A DNA stretch of 64,000 nucleotides from Paraburkholderia xenovorans LB400 (GTDB lineage: Bacteria > Pseudomonadota > Gammaproteobacteria > Burkholderiales > Burkholderiaceae), in assembly GCF_000013645.1 (NCBI RefSeq), contig NC_007951.1:744001-808000 (forward strand). The letters run 5' to 3'. Shown one piece after another: positions 1 to 9,664 of this stretch. The notes below the pieces were generated by a model. That model searched no databases. It saw only the letters and a list, made by a program, of their open reading frames with translations, and was not told the DNA's origin. Within the stretch, counting starts at the first letter, position 1, and each line of letters begins with the position of its first letter. The position numbers and the translations under genes are program-made.

Positions 1-1
1 C

Positions 2-862
2 CTAGCCGGTGGGTCCGGCACGCGTCTTTACCCGATCACGCGGTCGGTGTCGAAGCAACTGCTACCCGTCTACGACAAGCCGATGATCTACTATCCGCTG
101 TCGACGCTGATGCTGGCGGGTATTCGCGACATCCTTGTGATCTCCACGGCGGAAGATACGCCGCGTTTTGCAGAGATGCTCGGCGACGGCAGCGCTTGGG
201 GCATCGATCTGCAATACGCCGTGCAGCCTTCGCCCGATGGACTTGCGCAGGCCTTTATTATCGGCCGTGAATTCATCGGCTCTGATCCTTGCACGTTGAT
301 TCTCGGCGACAACATTTTCCACGGGCATGATCTCGTGCGTCAGCTGACACGTGCGGGGCAGTCCGAGCAGGGCGCGACTGTATTCGCCTATCACGTGCAC
401 GATCCGGAGCGTTATGGGGTAGTTGAGTTCGACGAGAATTTCCACGCGCTATCGCTGGAAGAAAAGCCGCTCAAGCCGCGCTCCAATTATGCGGTGACTG
501 GTCTTTATTTCTACGACAACCAGGTCTGCGACATTGCAGCTGACGTCAAGCCGTCAGCACGTGGCGAGCTCGAAATCACGGATGTCAACAAACGATATCT
601 GGAAATAGCTCAGCTCGACGTTGAGATCATGGGGCGTGGATATGCGTGGCTGGATACAGGCACGCACGATTCGCTGCTTGAGGCCGCCAGTTTCATAGCG
701 ACGCTGCAGAGTCGGCAGGGGCTGATGGTGGCCTGCCCGGAAGAGATTGCGTACCGCAGCCATTGGATCAGTGCCGAACAGGTCGAACGCCTCGCTGGAC
801 CGCTTGCCAAAAATCGATACGGCCAATACCTGAAACAGATCATTTCGGAAGCAGTTAAATGA
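2..862 (+). CDS. rmlA: Glucose-1-phosphate thymidylyltransferase (5' partial)
   Basis: Makes dTDP-glucose from glucose-1-phosphate and dTTP, the first step of dTDP-L-rhamnose synthesis in the cytoplasm. The reading frame is open from base 2, so the first few residues lie outside the window. The nucleotide-binding signature [18 protein letters not shown] opens the visible part, followed by [15 protein letters not shown]. Further in are the sugar-binding stretches [19 protein letters not shown] and [10 protein letters not shown]. Length and motifs match full-size RmlA (~290 aa). The stop overlaps the start of rmlC (ATGA), so the two are translationally coupled. A GTG at 47 is internal to the conserved signature and is not the true start. 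Confidence 0.95.
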   Translation, partial: LAGGSGTRLYPITRSVSKQLLPVYDKPMIYYPLSTLMLAGIRDILVISTAEDTPRFAEMLGDGSAWGIDLQYAVQPSPDGLAQAFIIGREFIGSDPCTLILGDNIFHGHDLVRQLTRAGQSEQGATVFAYHVHDPERYGVVEFDENFHALSLEEKPLKPRSNYAVTGLYFYDNQVCDIAADVKPSARGELEITDVNKRYLEIAQLDVEIMGRGYAWLDTGTHDSLLEAASFIATLQSRQGLMVACPEEIAYRSHWISAEQVERLAGPLAKNRYGQYLKQIISEAVK

Positions 863-1410
863 GCATGACCGTCATCGCAACCGAGATCCCGGACGTATTG
901 ATCCTCGAACCCAAGGTGTTCGGAGATGATCGCGGCTTCTTTTATGAAAGCTTTAATGCTCGTCGTTTCGAGGAGCTCACTGGTGTGAAGCGCGAGTTCG
1001 TTCAAGACAATCATTCGCGGTCGGCGCGCAACGTGCTGCGAGGACTGCATTACCAGATTCAAAATCCGCAAGGGAAGCTGGTGCGCGTCGTAACCGGTGA
1101 GGTATTCGACGTAGCGGTAGACCTGCGCAAGCAATCGCCGACATTTGGGCGTTGGGTGGGCGTCACACTGTCGGCAGAGAACAAACGGCAGTTGTGGGTG
1201 CCGGAAGGCTTTGCGCACGGCTTCGTCGTGACTTCCGAATATGCCGAGTTTCTGTATAAGACTACGGACTATTGGTACGCGGAACATGAGCGCAGTATTG
1301 TTTGGAACGATCCTCAGATTGGCATCCAGTGGCCGATCGTTGGCCAGCCGGCGCTTTCGGGAAAGGATGCTGCAGGGGTCAGCTTCGAGTCAGCTGAGGT
1401 CTATCGGTGA
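859..1410 (+). CDS. rmlC: dTDP-4-dehydrorhamnose 3,5-epimerase
   Basis: Converts dTDP-4-keto-6-deoxyglucose to dTDP-4-keto-L-rhamnose. The 183-aa length equals the family norm. Visible family motifs are [17 protein letters not shown] near the N terminus, the active-site [20 protein letters not shown], and EGFAHGFVV with the following FLYKTTDYW that carries the catalytic tyrosine region. The start at 859 overlaps the rmlA stop by four bases. A second ATG two codons later is an alternative start. The gene overlaps wzm at its end (GTGA). rmlB and rmlD are not between these genes and must lie upstream of the window or elsewhere. Confidence 0.96.
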   Translation: MSMTVIATEIPDVLILEPKVFGDDRGFFYESFNARRFEELTGVKREFVQDNHSRSARNVLRGLHYQIQNPQGKLVRVVTGEVFDVAVDLRKQSPTFGRWVGVTLSAENKRQLWVPEGFAHGFVVTSEYAEFLYKTTDYWYAEHERSIVWNDPQIGIQWPIVGQPALSGKDAAGVSFESAEVYR

Positions 1411-2237
1411 ATCCACATGCACCCTATTCAACGGGGCCGCTTAGCGTCGTACGCAGTGTCACGAACCATCGTCAGCTGATCAGGCAACTCGTCGCACGCG
1501 AGGTGGTGGGCCGGTATCGTGGATCGATCATGGGTCTGGCGTGGTCGTTCCTCAACCCGCTGCTGATGCTCATCATTTACACATTCGTCTTTTCCGTAGT
1601 TTTCAAGGCGCGCTGGGGGACCGGAGGTACTGAGGATCGCAGCGAGTTTGCTCTGATCCTGTTCGCCGGACTGATCATGCATACGCTGTTTAGCGAGTGC
1701 GTAATCCGTGCGCCCGGCGTTGTTCTTGGTAATGCGAACTATGTCAAGAAGGTCGTGTTCCCTCTGGAGATTCTTTGCTGGGTGAGCCTGGGCTCGGCTC
1801 TGTTTCATGCTCTCGTTAGCTGCGGCGTGCTGCTGGTTGCCATGGTCGTGATTCGCCATACTATGCCCTGGACTGTTGTCCTGTTTCCGCTGGTGCTAAT
1901 CCCATTCGTGCTTGGGGTGATCGGCCTAAGTTGGGCGCTGGCCGCATTCGGCGTATTTGTCAGGGATATCGGTCAGTTGATGGGGATGGTGACAACGATC
2001 CTGATGTTCTTGACGCCGATCTTTTATCCGGTGACTTCGTTGCCGGAGCGCTTTCGTGTCTGGGTCTATCTGAATCCATTGACCTGGGTAGTTGAGCAAG
2101 CGAGGAACACATTGATCTTCGGCAAGGTACCGTCTTTCCATGGCTGGGCGATCAGCATGATTCTCGGTGCGCTCGTTGCATGGGGTGGCTTCTGGCTTTT
2201 CCAAAGGCTGCGCAGAGGATTTTCCGATGTCATCTGA
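1407..2237 (+). CDS. wzm: O-antigen ABC exporter, membrane subunit
   Basis: Membrane half of the ABC exporter that moves undecaprenyl-linked O-polysaccharide across the inner membrane. It has 276 aa with about six hydrophobic segments. The ABC-2 family start LVAREVVGRYRGSIMGLAW is followed by the first transmembrane stretch (LLMLIIYTFVFSVVF). The C-terminal half has ILMFLTPIFYPVTSLPE and a conserved LNPLTWVVEQ. A GTG start overlapping the rmlC stop is assumed because no later ATG keeps the N-terminal amphipathic region. It overlaps wzt by 11 bases, as expected for a coupled transporter pair. Confidence 0.93.
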   Translation: MNPHAPYSTGPLSVVRSVTNHRQLIRQLVAREVVGRYRGSIMGLAWSFLNPLLMLIIYTFVFSVVFKARWGTGGTEDRSEFALILFAGLIMHTLFSECVIRAPGVVLGNANYVKKVVFPLEILCWVSLGSALFHALVSCGVLLVAMVVIRHTMPWTVVLFPLVLIPFVLGVIGLSWALAAFGVFVRDIGQLMGMVTTILMFLTPIFYPVTSLPERFRVWVYLNPLTWVVEQARNTLIFGKVPSFHGWAISMILGALVAWGGFWLFQRLRRGFSDVI

Positions 2238-3573
2238 GATTGTCATTCGCGTTAAGAATCTCTCGAAGTGTTTCAATATTTATGATCAGCCTCGAGACAG
2301 GTTGAAACAAGCGATCTTGCCGCGCCTGCAGCGCTTGTTCGGCCGGCCGCAAAAGAGCTATCACAAAGAATTCTGGGCACTCAGAAACGCGGACTTCGAG
2401 ATCAGAAGAGGGGAGACGGTTGGGATTATCGGCCGTAACGGCTCGGGAAAGTCTACCTTGTTGCAGTTGCTGTGCGGCACTCTGACGCCGACTCACGGAG
2501 ATATCGAGGTCACCGGAAAAGTCGCCGCGTTGCTCGAACTGGGCGCAGGTTTCAATCCGGAATTCACCGGCCGTGAGAACGTGTTTTTAAGCGGTTCCTT
2601 CTATGGACTGACTCGCGAGCAGGTGCAGGAGCGTTTTGATCGCATCGCAGCGTTTGCAGACATCGGCGACCATATCGAACAGCCGGTCAAGACGTATTCG
2701 AGCGGTATGTTCGTGCGCCTCGCGTTCGCAGTGATTGCGCACGTCGACGCCGATATTCTTGTGATCGACGAGGCGCTGTCGGTCGGCGACGCGGTATTTA
2801 CGCAGAAATGCATGCGCTTCATCCGCTCATTTCAGGAGAAGGGGACGCTGTTATTCGTGAGCCATGATATGCAGTCAGTCGTGAATCTGTGCCGCAATGC
2901 GATCTGGCTGAATGCGGGCGAAACGAGGATGAAAGGCACTTCCAAAAATGTGTCGGAGGCTTACCTCAAGTACACGTTGCAGGAAGTCTACGGGGAAGAG
3001 GCGATTCTGCTGTCGGCCGCGCCGAAAGAAAGCACGCTGGATGCGCCGATGTTTGAGGAAGCGGGTCCGCCGATGCTGGACTATGAAGCGGTCGCATCTG
3101 TGAGCTCTAACTTGTTTGACGCGAAAGGTTGGAAGACTGGCGACGCGGAAATTGAAGCGGTACAACTCGAGAGTCTCACCGGCGAGAACGATGGCATTTT
3201 GCGAGGCGGTGAATTGGTCAGAATGGTGGTCAGGGCTCGTGCGCACCAACCGCTTGAGCGGCCAGTTATAGGTTTTATGGTGCGTGACCGTCTTGGTCAG
3301 AACTTGTTCGGGGAAAACACATTGTCGCTTACTGCTCTCGATCAGGCGCGCGTTGCTGCCGGCCAGATGTTCGAGGGGGAGTTCGTATTCCGCCTGCCAA
3401 TGTTGCCGGATGGGCAGTACTCAGTCACCGCGTCGGTGGCAGACGGAGATCTCCATAACAACGTACAGCATCATTTGCTTCACGACGCACTTATCATCAA
3501 CGTGGCGTCGAGCAAGGTTCGCTGGGGATTGGTCGGTGTGCCCTTCGAGCGGGTTACCCTGAATTGCATATGA
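2227..3573 (+). CDS. wzt: O-antigen ABC exporter, ATP-binding subunit with C-terminal carbohydrate-binding domain
   Basis: ATPase of the O-polysaccharide exporter; 448 aa from the ATG at 2227. Walker A GRNGSGKST lies at about residues 67-75, the ABC signature YSSGMFVRL at about 157 and Walker B ADILVIDEAL at about 175-184. After the ATPase domain (to ~250) comes a second domain (about 300-448) of the Wzt C-terminal type. In ABC-dependent systems this domain binds the chemically capped non-reducing end of the chain. An in-frame upstream start at 2167 would lie deep inside wzm and is unlikely. The next gene starts at its stop (ATGA), and a methyltransferase domain in that protein could supply the cap. 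Confidence 0.95.
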   Translation: MSSEIVIRVKNLSKCFNIYDQPRDRLKQAILPRLQRLFGRPQKSYHKEFWALRNADFEIRRGETVGIIGRNGSGKSTLLQLLCGTLTPTHGDIEVTGKVAALLELGAGFNPEFTGRENVFLSGSFYGLTREQVQERFDRIAAFADIGDHIEQPVKTYSSGMFVRLAFAVIAHVDADILVIDEALSVGDAVFTQKCMRFIRSFQEKGTLLFVSHDMQSVVNLCRNAIWLNAGETRMKGTSKNVSEAYLKYTLQEVYGEEAILLSAAPKESTLDAPMFEEAGPPMLDYEAVASVSSNLFDAKGWKTGDAEIEAVQLESLTGENDGILRGGELVRMVVRARAHQPLERPVIGFMVRDRLGQNLFGENTLSLTALDQARVAAGQMFEGEFVFRLPMLPDGQYSVTASVADGDLHNNVQHHLLHDALIINVASSKVRWGLVGVPFERVTLNCI

Positions 3574-6500
3574 TGAAATCGATAAGACAACTCTACAAAG
3601 AGCACGAAGGCAAAGTCTCCGACAAATGGTCGCTTTACCTCGATGAATACAATCGTCTGTTTGCACCGTATCGGGACCAGCCGATCCGCATGCTCGAAAT
3701 TGGCATCCAGAACGGCGGTTCGCTGGAAATCTGGTCCAAATACTTTGCGCAAGCAAGGACCCTGGTCGGGTGCGACATCAATCCCGATTGCTCGAAACTG
3801 ATCTATGCGGATCCCCGTATTTCTGTGGTGGTCGGTGATGCGAATACCGATGAAAGTGCCGCGGAGATCCTTGGCCACTCGGCTCGCTTCGATGTGGTTA
3901 TCGATGATGGATCGCATCGTTCCAGTGACATCGTGCGCTCATTCGCACGCTATTTTCCTGCACTCAACGACGGCGGCATTTTCGTTGCGGAAGATTTGCA
4001 TTGCAGCTATTGGCAGGACTTCGAAGGCGGACTTTACGATCCGTACTCGTCGATCAATTTTTTCAAACGTATCGCCGATGTTGTCAACCATGAGCATTGG
4101 GGCGTAGCGAAAGCAAACCGCACTGTGCTTCAGGGAATGTTCAAACGGTATGGCTGCGAATTGTCTGACGCTGAGCTTGATCGCATTCATTCGGTGGAGT
4201 TTATCAATTCGATCTGCGTAATCCGGAAAGCGCCACCCGACCAGAACCGCTTGGGCAAACGTTTCATCGCCGGTGAGCTTGAAGTTGTCGTGCCGGGCCA
4301 TCGAGCGCTTCTTGGCACGGATGCGGATGTGCCGGATCAGTCCGCCAATCCGTGGACGGTCATGGCGATGCCACCGGACGAGGAATATGAACTCCTCAAG
4401 ACGCAAATCGAGTATCTGAAGCGCGCGGCGAGCGTGCACGACCAAGAACTCCGTGCGCGAGACACGGTGATCAGGCAGCGCGATCAGGAGATCGAGCGGC
4501 TCAACGGCGTCGTCAATGAATTCAAAAACGAAATCGGCAAATATCATGGCGTCGTCATGTCGCGTGATGCTGAGCTCGAAGCAATCAGAACCTCTAACAG
4601 TTGGCGTATCACCGCGCCCTTGCGTCGGGTAGGCGGGGTTGCGCCGAAGCTGCGCTATCGCGTCGGCGGAGTGGCCGGCCTCGTGCGTCGGCATGGCGTC
4701 GGCTATCTGGCCGGCAAAGCATGGGATATTTTCCGCCAGCAGGGCGCGGGCGGTTTGCGCCAGCGCGCTTCGCTTACATTGCGGCAGCATCACCTCAGCG
4801 TAGCGCCGCCCGTTGCGCTTCGCCATCCTGAGGCGAACTATTTTCCAGTTACGCCGGTCGATCGTCCGCCGCTGCCTGCGGTAACAGTCGACGTTGTGAT
4901 TCCCGTATATCGAGGTCTCGATGAAACACGCAAATGTATCGAGTCCGTGCTGAAAGCGCATTGTGCAGCCAACATGCGCGTCATCGTGATCGACGATGCG
5001 AGCCCTGAGCCTGCAGTTTCCGCTTATCTCGACAGCCTGCCACAAACGCCGGAATTCAAGGTCATGCGCAATGAAGTCAATCTCGGCTTCGTCAAGACAG
5101 TGAACCGCGGTATGCGGCTTGAACCTGCCAATGACATTGTCCTGCTGAATAGCGACACCGAGGTGGCTGATGGCTGGTTGGACAGACTCGTCTGGCACGC
5201 GTACAGCCAGTCGAAAATCGCATCGGTGACCCCGTTTTCCAACAACGCTACGATTTGTAGCTATCCGACTATCTATGGCACGCGCGTGTTGCCGCATGGG
5301 GAAACGCTCGAAGCTCTGAATCAGGCTTTCTATACGGCCAATGCTGGGCGCGCGGTCGAGTTGCCGACAGGTGTCGGTTTTTGCATGTACATCCGTCGCG
5401 CGTGTCTCGATGAATTGGGTCTGTTCGATGAGGAAGCGTTCGGCAAAGGCTACGGCGAAGAGAACGATTTCTGTCTGCGCGCGTTAGCGCGCGGTTGGAC
5501 GCACTTGCTGGCGACCGACACATTCGTGTATCACGCCGGGGAGGTCAGCTTCGCGGATTCCAGCTCACCGGGCAAAGCGCGGGCTATGGAAGTTCTGCGT
5601 GAGCGTTACCCCGATTACGAAACCAGGATCGTCGAACACGTGACTCAAGGTGACGCTGAGCCGTTCCGCATTGCAGCGACGGCAGCGCGCTTCCGGCTTA
5701 GCCGTAAACCCGTCACGCTCATGATCGGTCATCATCTGGGCGGCGGTACCGAGAAGCATCTGCTAGATCTGGCTGATAGCCTCGTGCCGGACGCGTTTTG
5801 TCTGGTGCTGTCGCCGGCGAGTGACGTTGCTAACCGGATAGTCTTGCGCGCGGCTAATGTCGCCGACAGCTTCGAACTGCCGCTTGATCTACCGCAACAT
5901 GAACGTTTCCTTTGGGAATTGCTGAAGTCGTTTGGCGTAACGCGCGTTCACTTTCATCATTTGCTCGGTTTGCCCGAATCGGTCCGGGAGGTCGTTCGGC
6001 AGCTTGGTGTACCGCACGACTTTACGGTGCACGACTATTACACCATCTGCCCCCAGGTCAATCTCGCGATTGAAGGGCGTTATTGCGGTGAGCCGGAAAA
6101 CGGCAAATGCAACGCTTGTATTGCAAAGCGCCCATCGCACGGTGCGCAGGATATCGATTGGTGGCGCCAGAAGCACGCGTGGGTCATTGATGACGCGGCC
6201 CGGGTAATGTGCCCGACGCACGATGTGGCGCAACGCATCCGCCGTTACCGTCCGGCAGCCAACACGGTTGTCGCCAGCCATGAGTGTGCAGCGCCGGTAC
6301 CTGTGAAGGCGCCGACGCTGAGCGCTGACGAACCACTGCGTGTGGTGATGCTCGGCTGGCTCGCCACTCACAAGGGTGGCCCACTGGTCGCCGAATGCGT
6401 CGACTTCGCCAGACGCCAGAAGCGTCCGATGCACTTCCACCTTATCGGTCGCTCGGTCGATCCGATTGAAACGTCGAGCACATATAGCGAAACAGGCGAA

Positions 6501-7904
6501 TACACGGACGACAATGTCCAGAGCCTGATTACCGAAGCCGATCCACACCTGATCTGGCTACCGTCGACCTGGCCCGAGACGTACAGCTACACGCTCAGCG
6601 CAGCGTTGACTGCCGGCGTGCCGGTGGCTGCGCCGAACATCGGTGCCTTTCCGGAGCGCTTGAGTGGCCGCGATTGGAGCTGGATCGTTCCGTGGGATAG
6701 CACGGCCCTGCAGATGCTGGACTTCTTCGAGGAAGCACGTGCGTTCCTTGAGCGTGGTCTGTCGCCGGCTCCAGGTGAGGGCGGCGAAGCTCCTCCGCAA
6801 GGTTTTTATAACGGTGCCTATCAGGCTGAGTTGACGAACGCGCAAGTTACACCGATTGACCTACGGCGTCCGGGTGTACCCAGTGTGCTTGCCGTTGTGG
6901 AGACCTACGGCAAGCATGCTAGCCCGTGTGCTTATATTCGAGTTCTACTACCGTTGCTGAAGATTGCATCGAAACGACCGTTGACTGTCAAAGTCGTCGA
7001 AGCAGACTACCTCAGCGATTACGTTGCAGATGTAGTCTATACGCATCGAGTCGCGCTTTCGGGTGGCGACGCACTTACCGCGGTCGAGCATTGCCGCCGC
7101 AACGACATGCGGCTTGTGTACGATCTCGACGATGATCTGCTCGCCATTGCCGAAAGCGATCATCCGGAACGTGAAGCGTATGCCGGCTACGCGCAGAGTA
7201 TTCGTCTGCTGGTGTCCGAGGCGTCCAGCGTGCATGTTTCAACCGATCCATTGCGCCAGAAACTAGCAGCATTCAGTCGCCATGTGAAGCTCGTTCCGAA
7301 CGCTTTGGACGACGGTCTGTGGCACCTGTCCGACGCGAGACCGGCCCGAGCGTCTGGGCAGTCGGTATCGATCCTGTACATGGGTACGCAAACGCATGCC
7401 GTCGATTTTGAAATGGTCAAACCGGCCCTCGCTCGTCTGAAGAGCAAGTATCGCGACCAGGTGAGGATTTGCGTGATCGGGGTGACGCAAGATCGCGAGA
7501 AATCCGATGTCTACGAATTCGTCGATGCGCCGTCGCGGGTGAGCGGCAGCTACGCCGCCTTCGTTGAATGGCTGGTCGAGAAAGGCAACTTCGATATCGG
7601 GATTGCGCCGCTGCTTGATAGCGAATTTAACGCCGGCAAAAGTGGCATCAAGTTCCTCGACTATGCAGCGTTGGGCTTGGCGATCGCGTGTTCGGACGTG
7701 CGTTCCTATCGCTCCGTAGTTAGGCATGAGGAAACTGGTGTGCTGGTCAAGAACGACGAGAATGCGTGGTACGAGGCGTTGGACCGACTTGTGTCCGATT
7801 CGCAATATCGCACCCGTCTTGCGACCAATGGACGAGCTGATTTGATCGCGCATCACACGCTGTCGAGCGTATACGAGAATTTCCCGGGAATGTGGTTGCT
7901 CTGA
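3570..7904 (+). CDS. Giant multidomain methyltransferase / glycosyltransferase (GT2 + two GT4-like modules)
   Basis: About 1,444 aa, starting at the ATG that overlaps the wzt stop. Domains in order: a class I methyltransferase-like domain (about 30-200) with MLEIGIQNGGSLEIW and FDVVIDDGSHRSSD; a coiled coil rich in E, R and Q (about 275-345) ending in TSNSWRITAPLRR; a GT2 domain (about 440-660) with VDVVIPVYRG, VIVIDDASPEP and LLNSDTEVADGW; a GT4-like domain (about 710-1060) with TLMIGHHLGGGTEKH and ADPHLIWLPSTWPETYSY; and a second GT4-like module (about 1100-1440) with GIAPLLDSEFNAGKSG. It probably builds and possibly methyl-caps the O-chain exported by Wzm/Wzt. The order (coil between methyltransferase and GT) resembles length-regulating chain synthases, but linkage specificity cannot be read from sequence. 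Confidence 0.85.
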   Translation: MMKSIRQLYKEHEGKVSDKWSLYLDEYNRLFAPYRDQPIRMLEIGIQNGGSLEIWSKYFAQARTLVGCDINPDCSKLIYADPRISVVVGDANTDESAAEILGHSARFDVVIDDGSHRSSDIVRSFARYFPALNDGGIFVAEDLHCSYWQDFEGGLYDPYSSINFFKRIADVVNHEHWGVAKANRTVLQGMFKRYGCELSDAELDRIHSVEFINSICVIRKAPPDQNRLGKRFIAGELEVVVPGHRALLGTDADVPDQSANPWTVMAMPPDEEYELLKTQIEYLKRAASVHDQELRARDTVIRQRDQEIERLNGVVNEFKNEIGKYHGVVMSRDAELEAIRTSNSWRITAPLRRVGGVAPKLRYRVGGVAGLVRRHGVGYLAGKAWDIFRQQGAGGLRQRASLTLRQHHLSVAPPVALRHPEANYFPVTPVDRPPLPAVTVDVVIPVYRGLDETRKCIESVLKAHCAANMRVIVIDDASPEPAVSAYLDSLPQTPEFKVMRNEVNLGFVKTVNRGMRLEPANDIVLLNSDTEVADGWLDRLVWHAYSQSKIASVTPFSNNATICSYPTIYGTRVLPHGETLEALNQAFYTANAGRAVELPTGVGFCMYIRRACLDELGLFDEEAFGKGYGEENDFCLRALARGWTHLLATDTFVYHAGEVSFADSSSPGKARAMEVLRERYPDYETRIVEHVTQGDAEPFRIAATAARFRLSRKPVTLMIGHHLGGGTEKHLLDLADSLVPDAFCLVLSPASDVANRIVLRAANVADSFELPLDLPQHERFLWELLKSFGVTRVHFHHLLGLPESVREVVRQLGVPHDFTVHDYYTICPQVNLAIEGRYCGEPENGKCNACIAKRPSHGAQDIDWWRQKHAWVIDDAARVMCPTHDVAQRIRRYRPAANTVVASHECAAPVPVKAPTLSADEPLRVVMLGWLATHKGGPLVAECVDFARRQKRPMHFHLIGRSVDPIETSSTYSETGEYTDDNVQSLITEADPHLIWLPSTWPETYSYTLSAALTAGVPVAAPNIGAFPERLSGRDWSWIVPWDSTALQMLDFFEEARAFLERGLSPAPGEGGEAPPQGFYNGAYQAELTNAQVTPIDLRRPGVPSVLAVVETYGKHASPCAYIRVLLPLLKIASKRPLTVKVVEADYLSDYVADVVYTHRVALSGGDALTAVEHCRRNDMRLVYDLDDDLLAIAESDHPEREAYAGYAQSIRLLVSEASSVHVSTDPLRQKLAAFSRHVKLVPNALDDGLWHLSDARPARASGQSVSILYMGTQTHAVDFEMVKPALARLKSKYRDQVRICVIGVTQDREKSDVYEFVDAPSRVSGSYAAFVEWLVEKGNFDIGIAPLLDSEFNAGKSGIKFLDYAALGLAIACSDVRSYRSVVRHEETGVLVKNDENAWYEALDRLVSDSQYRTRLATNGRADLIAHHTLSSVYENFPGMWLL

Positions 7905-7947
7905 ACCCAAGCCGAATCGCGTCGACAACTATGTCGACCCTGAGGTC

Positions 7948-7978
7948 AAGGAGCTGGCGCAAGGCAGCTCCTTTGTTT
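7948..7978 (+). terminator. Rho-independent terminator after the large glycosyltransferase gene
   Basis: A perfect 9-bp stem (AAGGAGCTG at 7948-7956 with CAGCTCCTT at 7965-7973) encloses an 8-base loop and is followed by a T-rich tract (TGTTT). It sits 44 bases after the stop at 7904 and before the next gene, so it probably ends the rmlA-wzt-glycosyltransferase transcript. Confidence 0.7.
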
Positions 7979-8027
7979 GACAACCCCGGTCCGACGGGTT
8001 TGCCGTCGCAGAAGGATGCCGAGTTCC

Positions 8028-9653
8028 ATGAGAGAGTTGTCTCCGCAAACGATGGATGTCCGGGTCGACGAGTCCACTGAGGCTCGTCTTTCGTCGAAAG
8101 GTTGGATTGCCGTTGCGGCACTAGCCGTCGTGACCTATTTCATCCGCGATTGCTACCAATTTCTTAAACCCCAGTTTTGGGCTGAAGATGCGACGATTTT
8201 CCTCGCAATGTCAGTTCGTGAGGCGTTGCTCAATTTAGTCCACCCCTACGCCGGCTATTTTCATTTTGCCCCAAGAACGCTTGCGCTTCTGGGCGCATTT
8301 TTCCCTACCGTACTAGCGCCCGCAGTTTTCTATTATGGCGCGGTCGCCGCTGCCGTCGCATCGTGCGTCGCTATCTACCTCATGGTGGGCACATTCCCTA
8401 CACATCTGCGCATCCTGTTTGCGCTAGCGCCAATGCTTGTTTTGCCGGCGGGCGAAGTCTATGGGAACGTCACCAACATCCAATGGTTCTTCGGCGTCGC
8501 ATTTGGAGTCCTCGTGCTCACTTACCGCGGAGACACGTTTCGTTCGCGCGGTTGGCTTGTGATGGGCGAAGTGCTTGCGCTAACCGGCCCATTTTCCGTT
8601 GTCTTCTGGCCTTGCCTGCTGGTCTGGTCCTGGCTAACCGGAAGGTTACCGGTCAATGCGAAGATGCTCGTTGTCGTTGGTATCGGGGCGTTTGTTCAGC
8701 TTGCCGCCGTGGTGTTGATGGGTGTGAACAAGTATGGCGTGGGCATTGCTGCGGCGTCGGCGTGGGTGCGCGCTGTCAAAATTTTTGTGGGTAGTTTCGT
8801 TACGCTGAGCGGCGTTACCGGCGGCGTTGCCGTTCTCGCAATTTTCGTCTTGCTGGCGTTCGGCCTTCGCCGAAATTTCGTGGAAAGGCTGCGAGGCGGC
8901 TATCTGCCGTTCGGACTTGTCTGCATGGCATTGCTGACTCTGTTGATGGGCTTGTGGACCCACAAACACATGCCAGACGAGATCAATCCACTCGGGCCCG
9001 GAGAGCGCTACTTTTTCCTGCCGTTCAATTTCCTGTTTATGGCCGTGATCGCGTCTGCACAGGCGGTAGGGAAAAAATACCACTGGTTTTGCCTCGTTGT
9101 AGCTCTATCGCTGGTGTTCGGTTGGAGCCGCCATTTCCGCAAGGGTGAGCTGAGCGATTTTAGGTGGCGCGACTACTATGCGTTGTCGCAAGTAACGCAG
9201 GATTCGCTGATCCCGATCCAACCGGGATGGGTATTGCGTCTTAATAATGACCGACCGGATCGCCTCGTTTCTGTGATGCCGGTTGATCTGTCTAGATTAG
9301 AGCCGTTTTATGGTGTCCTTCATACAGATGGTGACGAGACGACGCTAATCGAGGAGCGGGTATCAGGTGATCCTGCATCGCAGATCGTATTCGACGTTCC
9401 GTCGTCCTGTCTTAAAACCGAACATCGTTTTGTGCGCGTGGCACTTAAGGATGCCGCGCGAGTTCATCTTTACCTGCCCGATGTCAACGATATTTCTTCG
9501 AAATCGGCGTCGCTGATTTGGCACGTTGGTGCGAACGACCATTGGTACTTCGACGTACCAAATCGGGTCAGTACGAAGATAGTCCGCCTCGGTGTAACCA
9601 GCGACTCAGGCGGTATAGTGCGCGGTTTGAAGTTATCTTGGGTTTGCTGGTAA
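8028..9653 (+). CDS. Polytopic membrane protein of polysaccharide locus, GT-C-like
   Basis: About 541 aa with roughly ten hydrophobic segments spread over the first ~400 residues and a soluble ~130-residue C-terminal part. The first outer loop contains FWAEDATIFL followed by a histidine-rich HPYAGYFHF. An acidic pair just after the first membrane segment is the usual layout of GT-C lipid-linked-sugar transferases, so such a role is possible but inferred. The start is uncertain: ATG at 8016, 8028 or 8052 are all in frame, and 8028 was chosen because AGAAGG lies about 12 bases upstream. No homologous family name is recognised. The neighbouring GT2 gene follows 11 bases after the stop. Confidence 0.75.
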   Translation: MRELSPQTMDVRVDESTEARLSSKGWIAVAALAVVTYFIRDCYQFLKPQFWAEDATIFLAMSVREALLNLVHPYAGYFHFAPRTLALLGAFFPTVLAPAVFYYGAVAAAVASCVAIYLMVGTFPTHLRILFALAPMLVLPAGEVYGNVTNIQWFFGVAFGVLVLTYRGDTFRSRGWLVMGEVLALTGPFSVVFWPCLLVWSWLTGRLPVNAKMLVVVGIGAFVQLAAVVLMGVNKYGVGIAAASAWVRAVKIFVGSFVTLSGVTGGVAVLAIFVLLAFGLRRNFVERLRGGYLPFGLVCMALLTLLMGLWTHKHMPDEINPLGPGERYFFLPFNFLFMAVIASAQAVGKKYHWFCLVVALSLVFGWSRHFRKGELSDFRWRDYYALSQVTQDSLIPIQPGWVLRLNNDRPDRLVSVMPVDLSRLEPFYGVLHTDGDETTLIEERVSGDPASQIVFDVPSSCLKTEHRFVRVALKDAARVHLYLPDVNDISSKSASLIWHVGANDHWYFDVPNRVSTKIVRLGVTSDSGGIVRGLKLSWVCW

Positions 9654-9664
9654 AAGGATCAAGT

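Noticed and set aside
1..3573. Complete rmlBACD set
   Set aside because: Only rmlA (partial) and rmlC are visible; rmlB and rmlD are not in the window.
9518..9664. Upstream extension of the GT2 gene
   Set aside because: It would overlap the previous gene by 136 bases, and the TTG at 9665 has a good ribosome-binding site.
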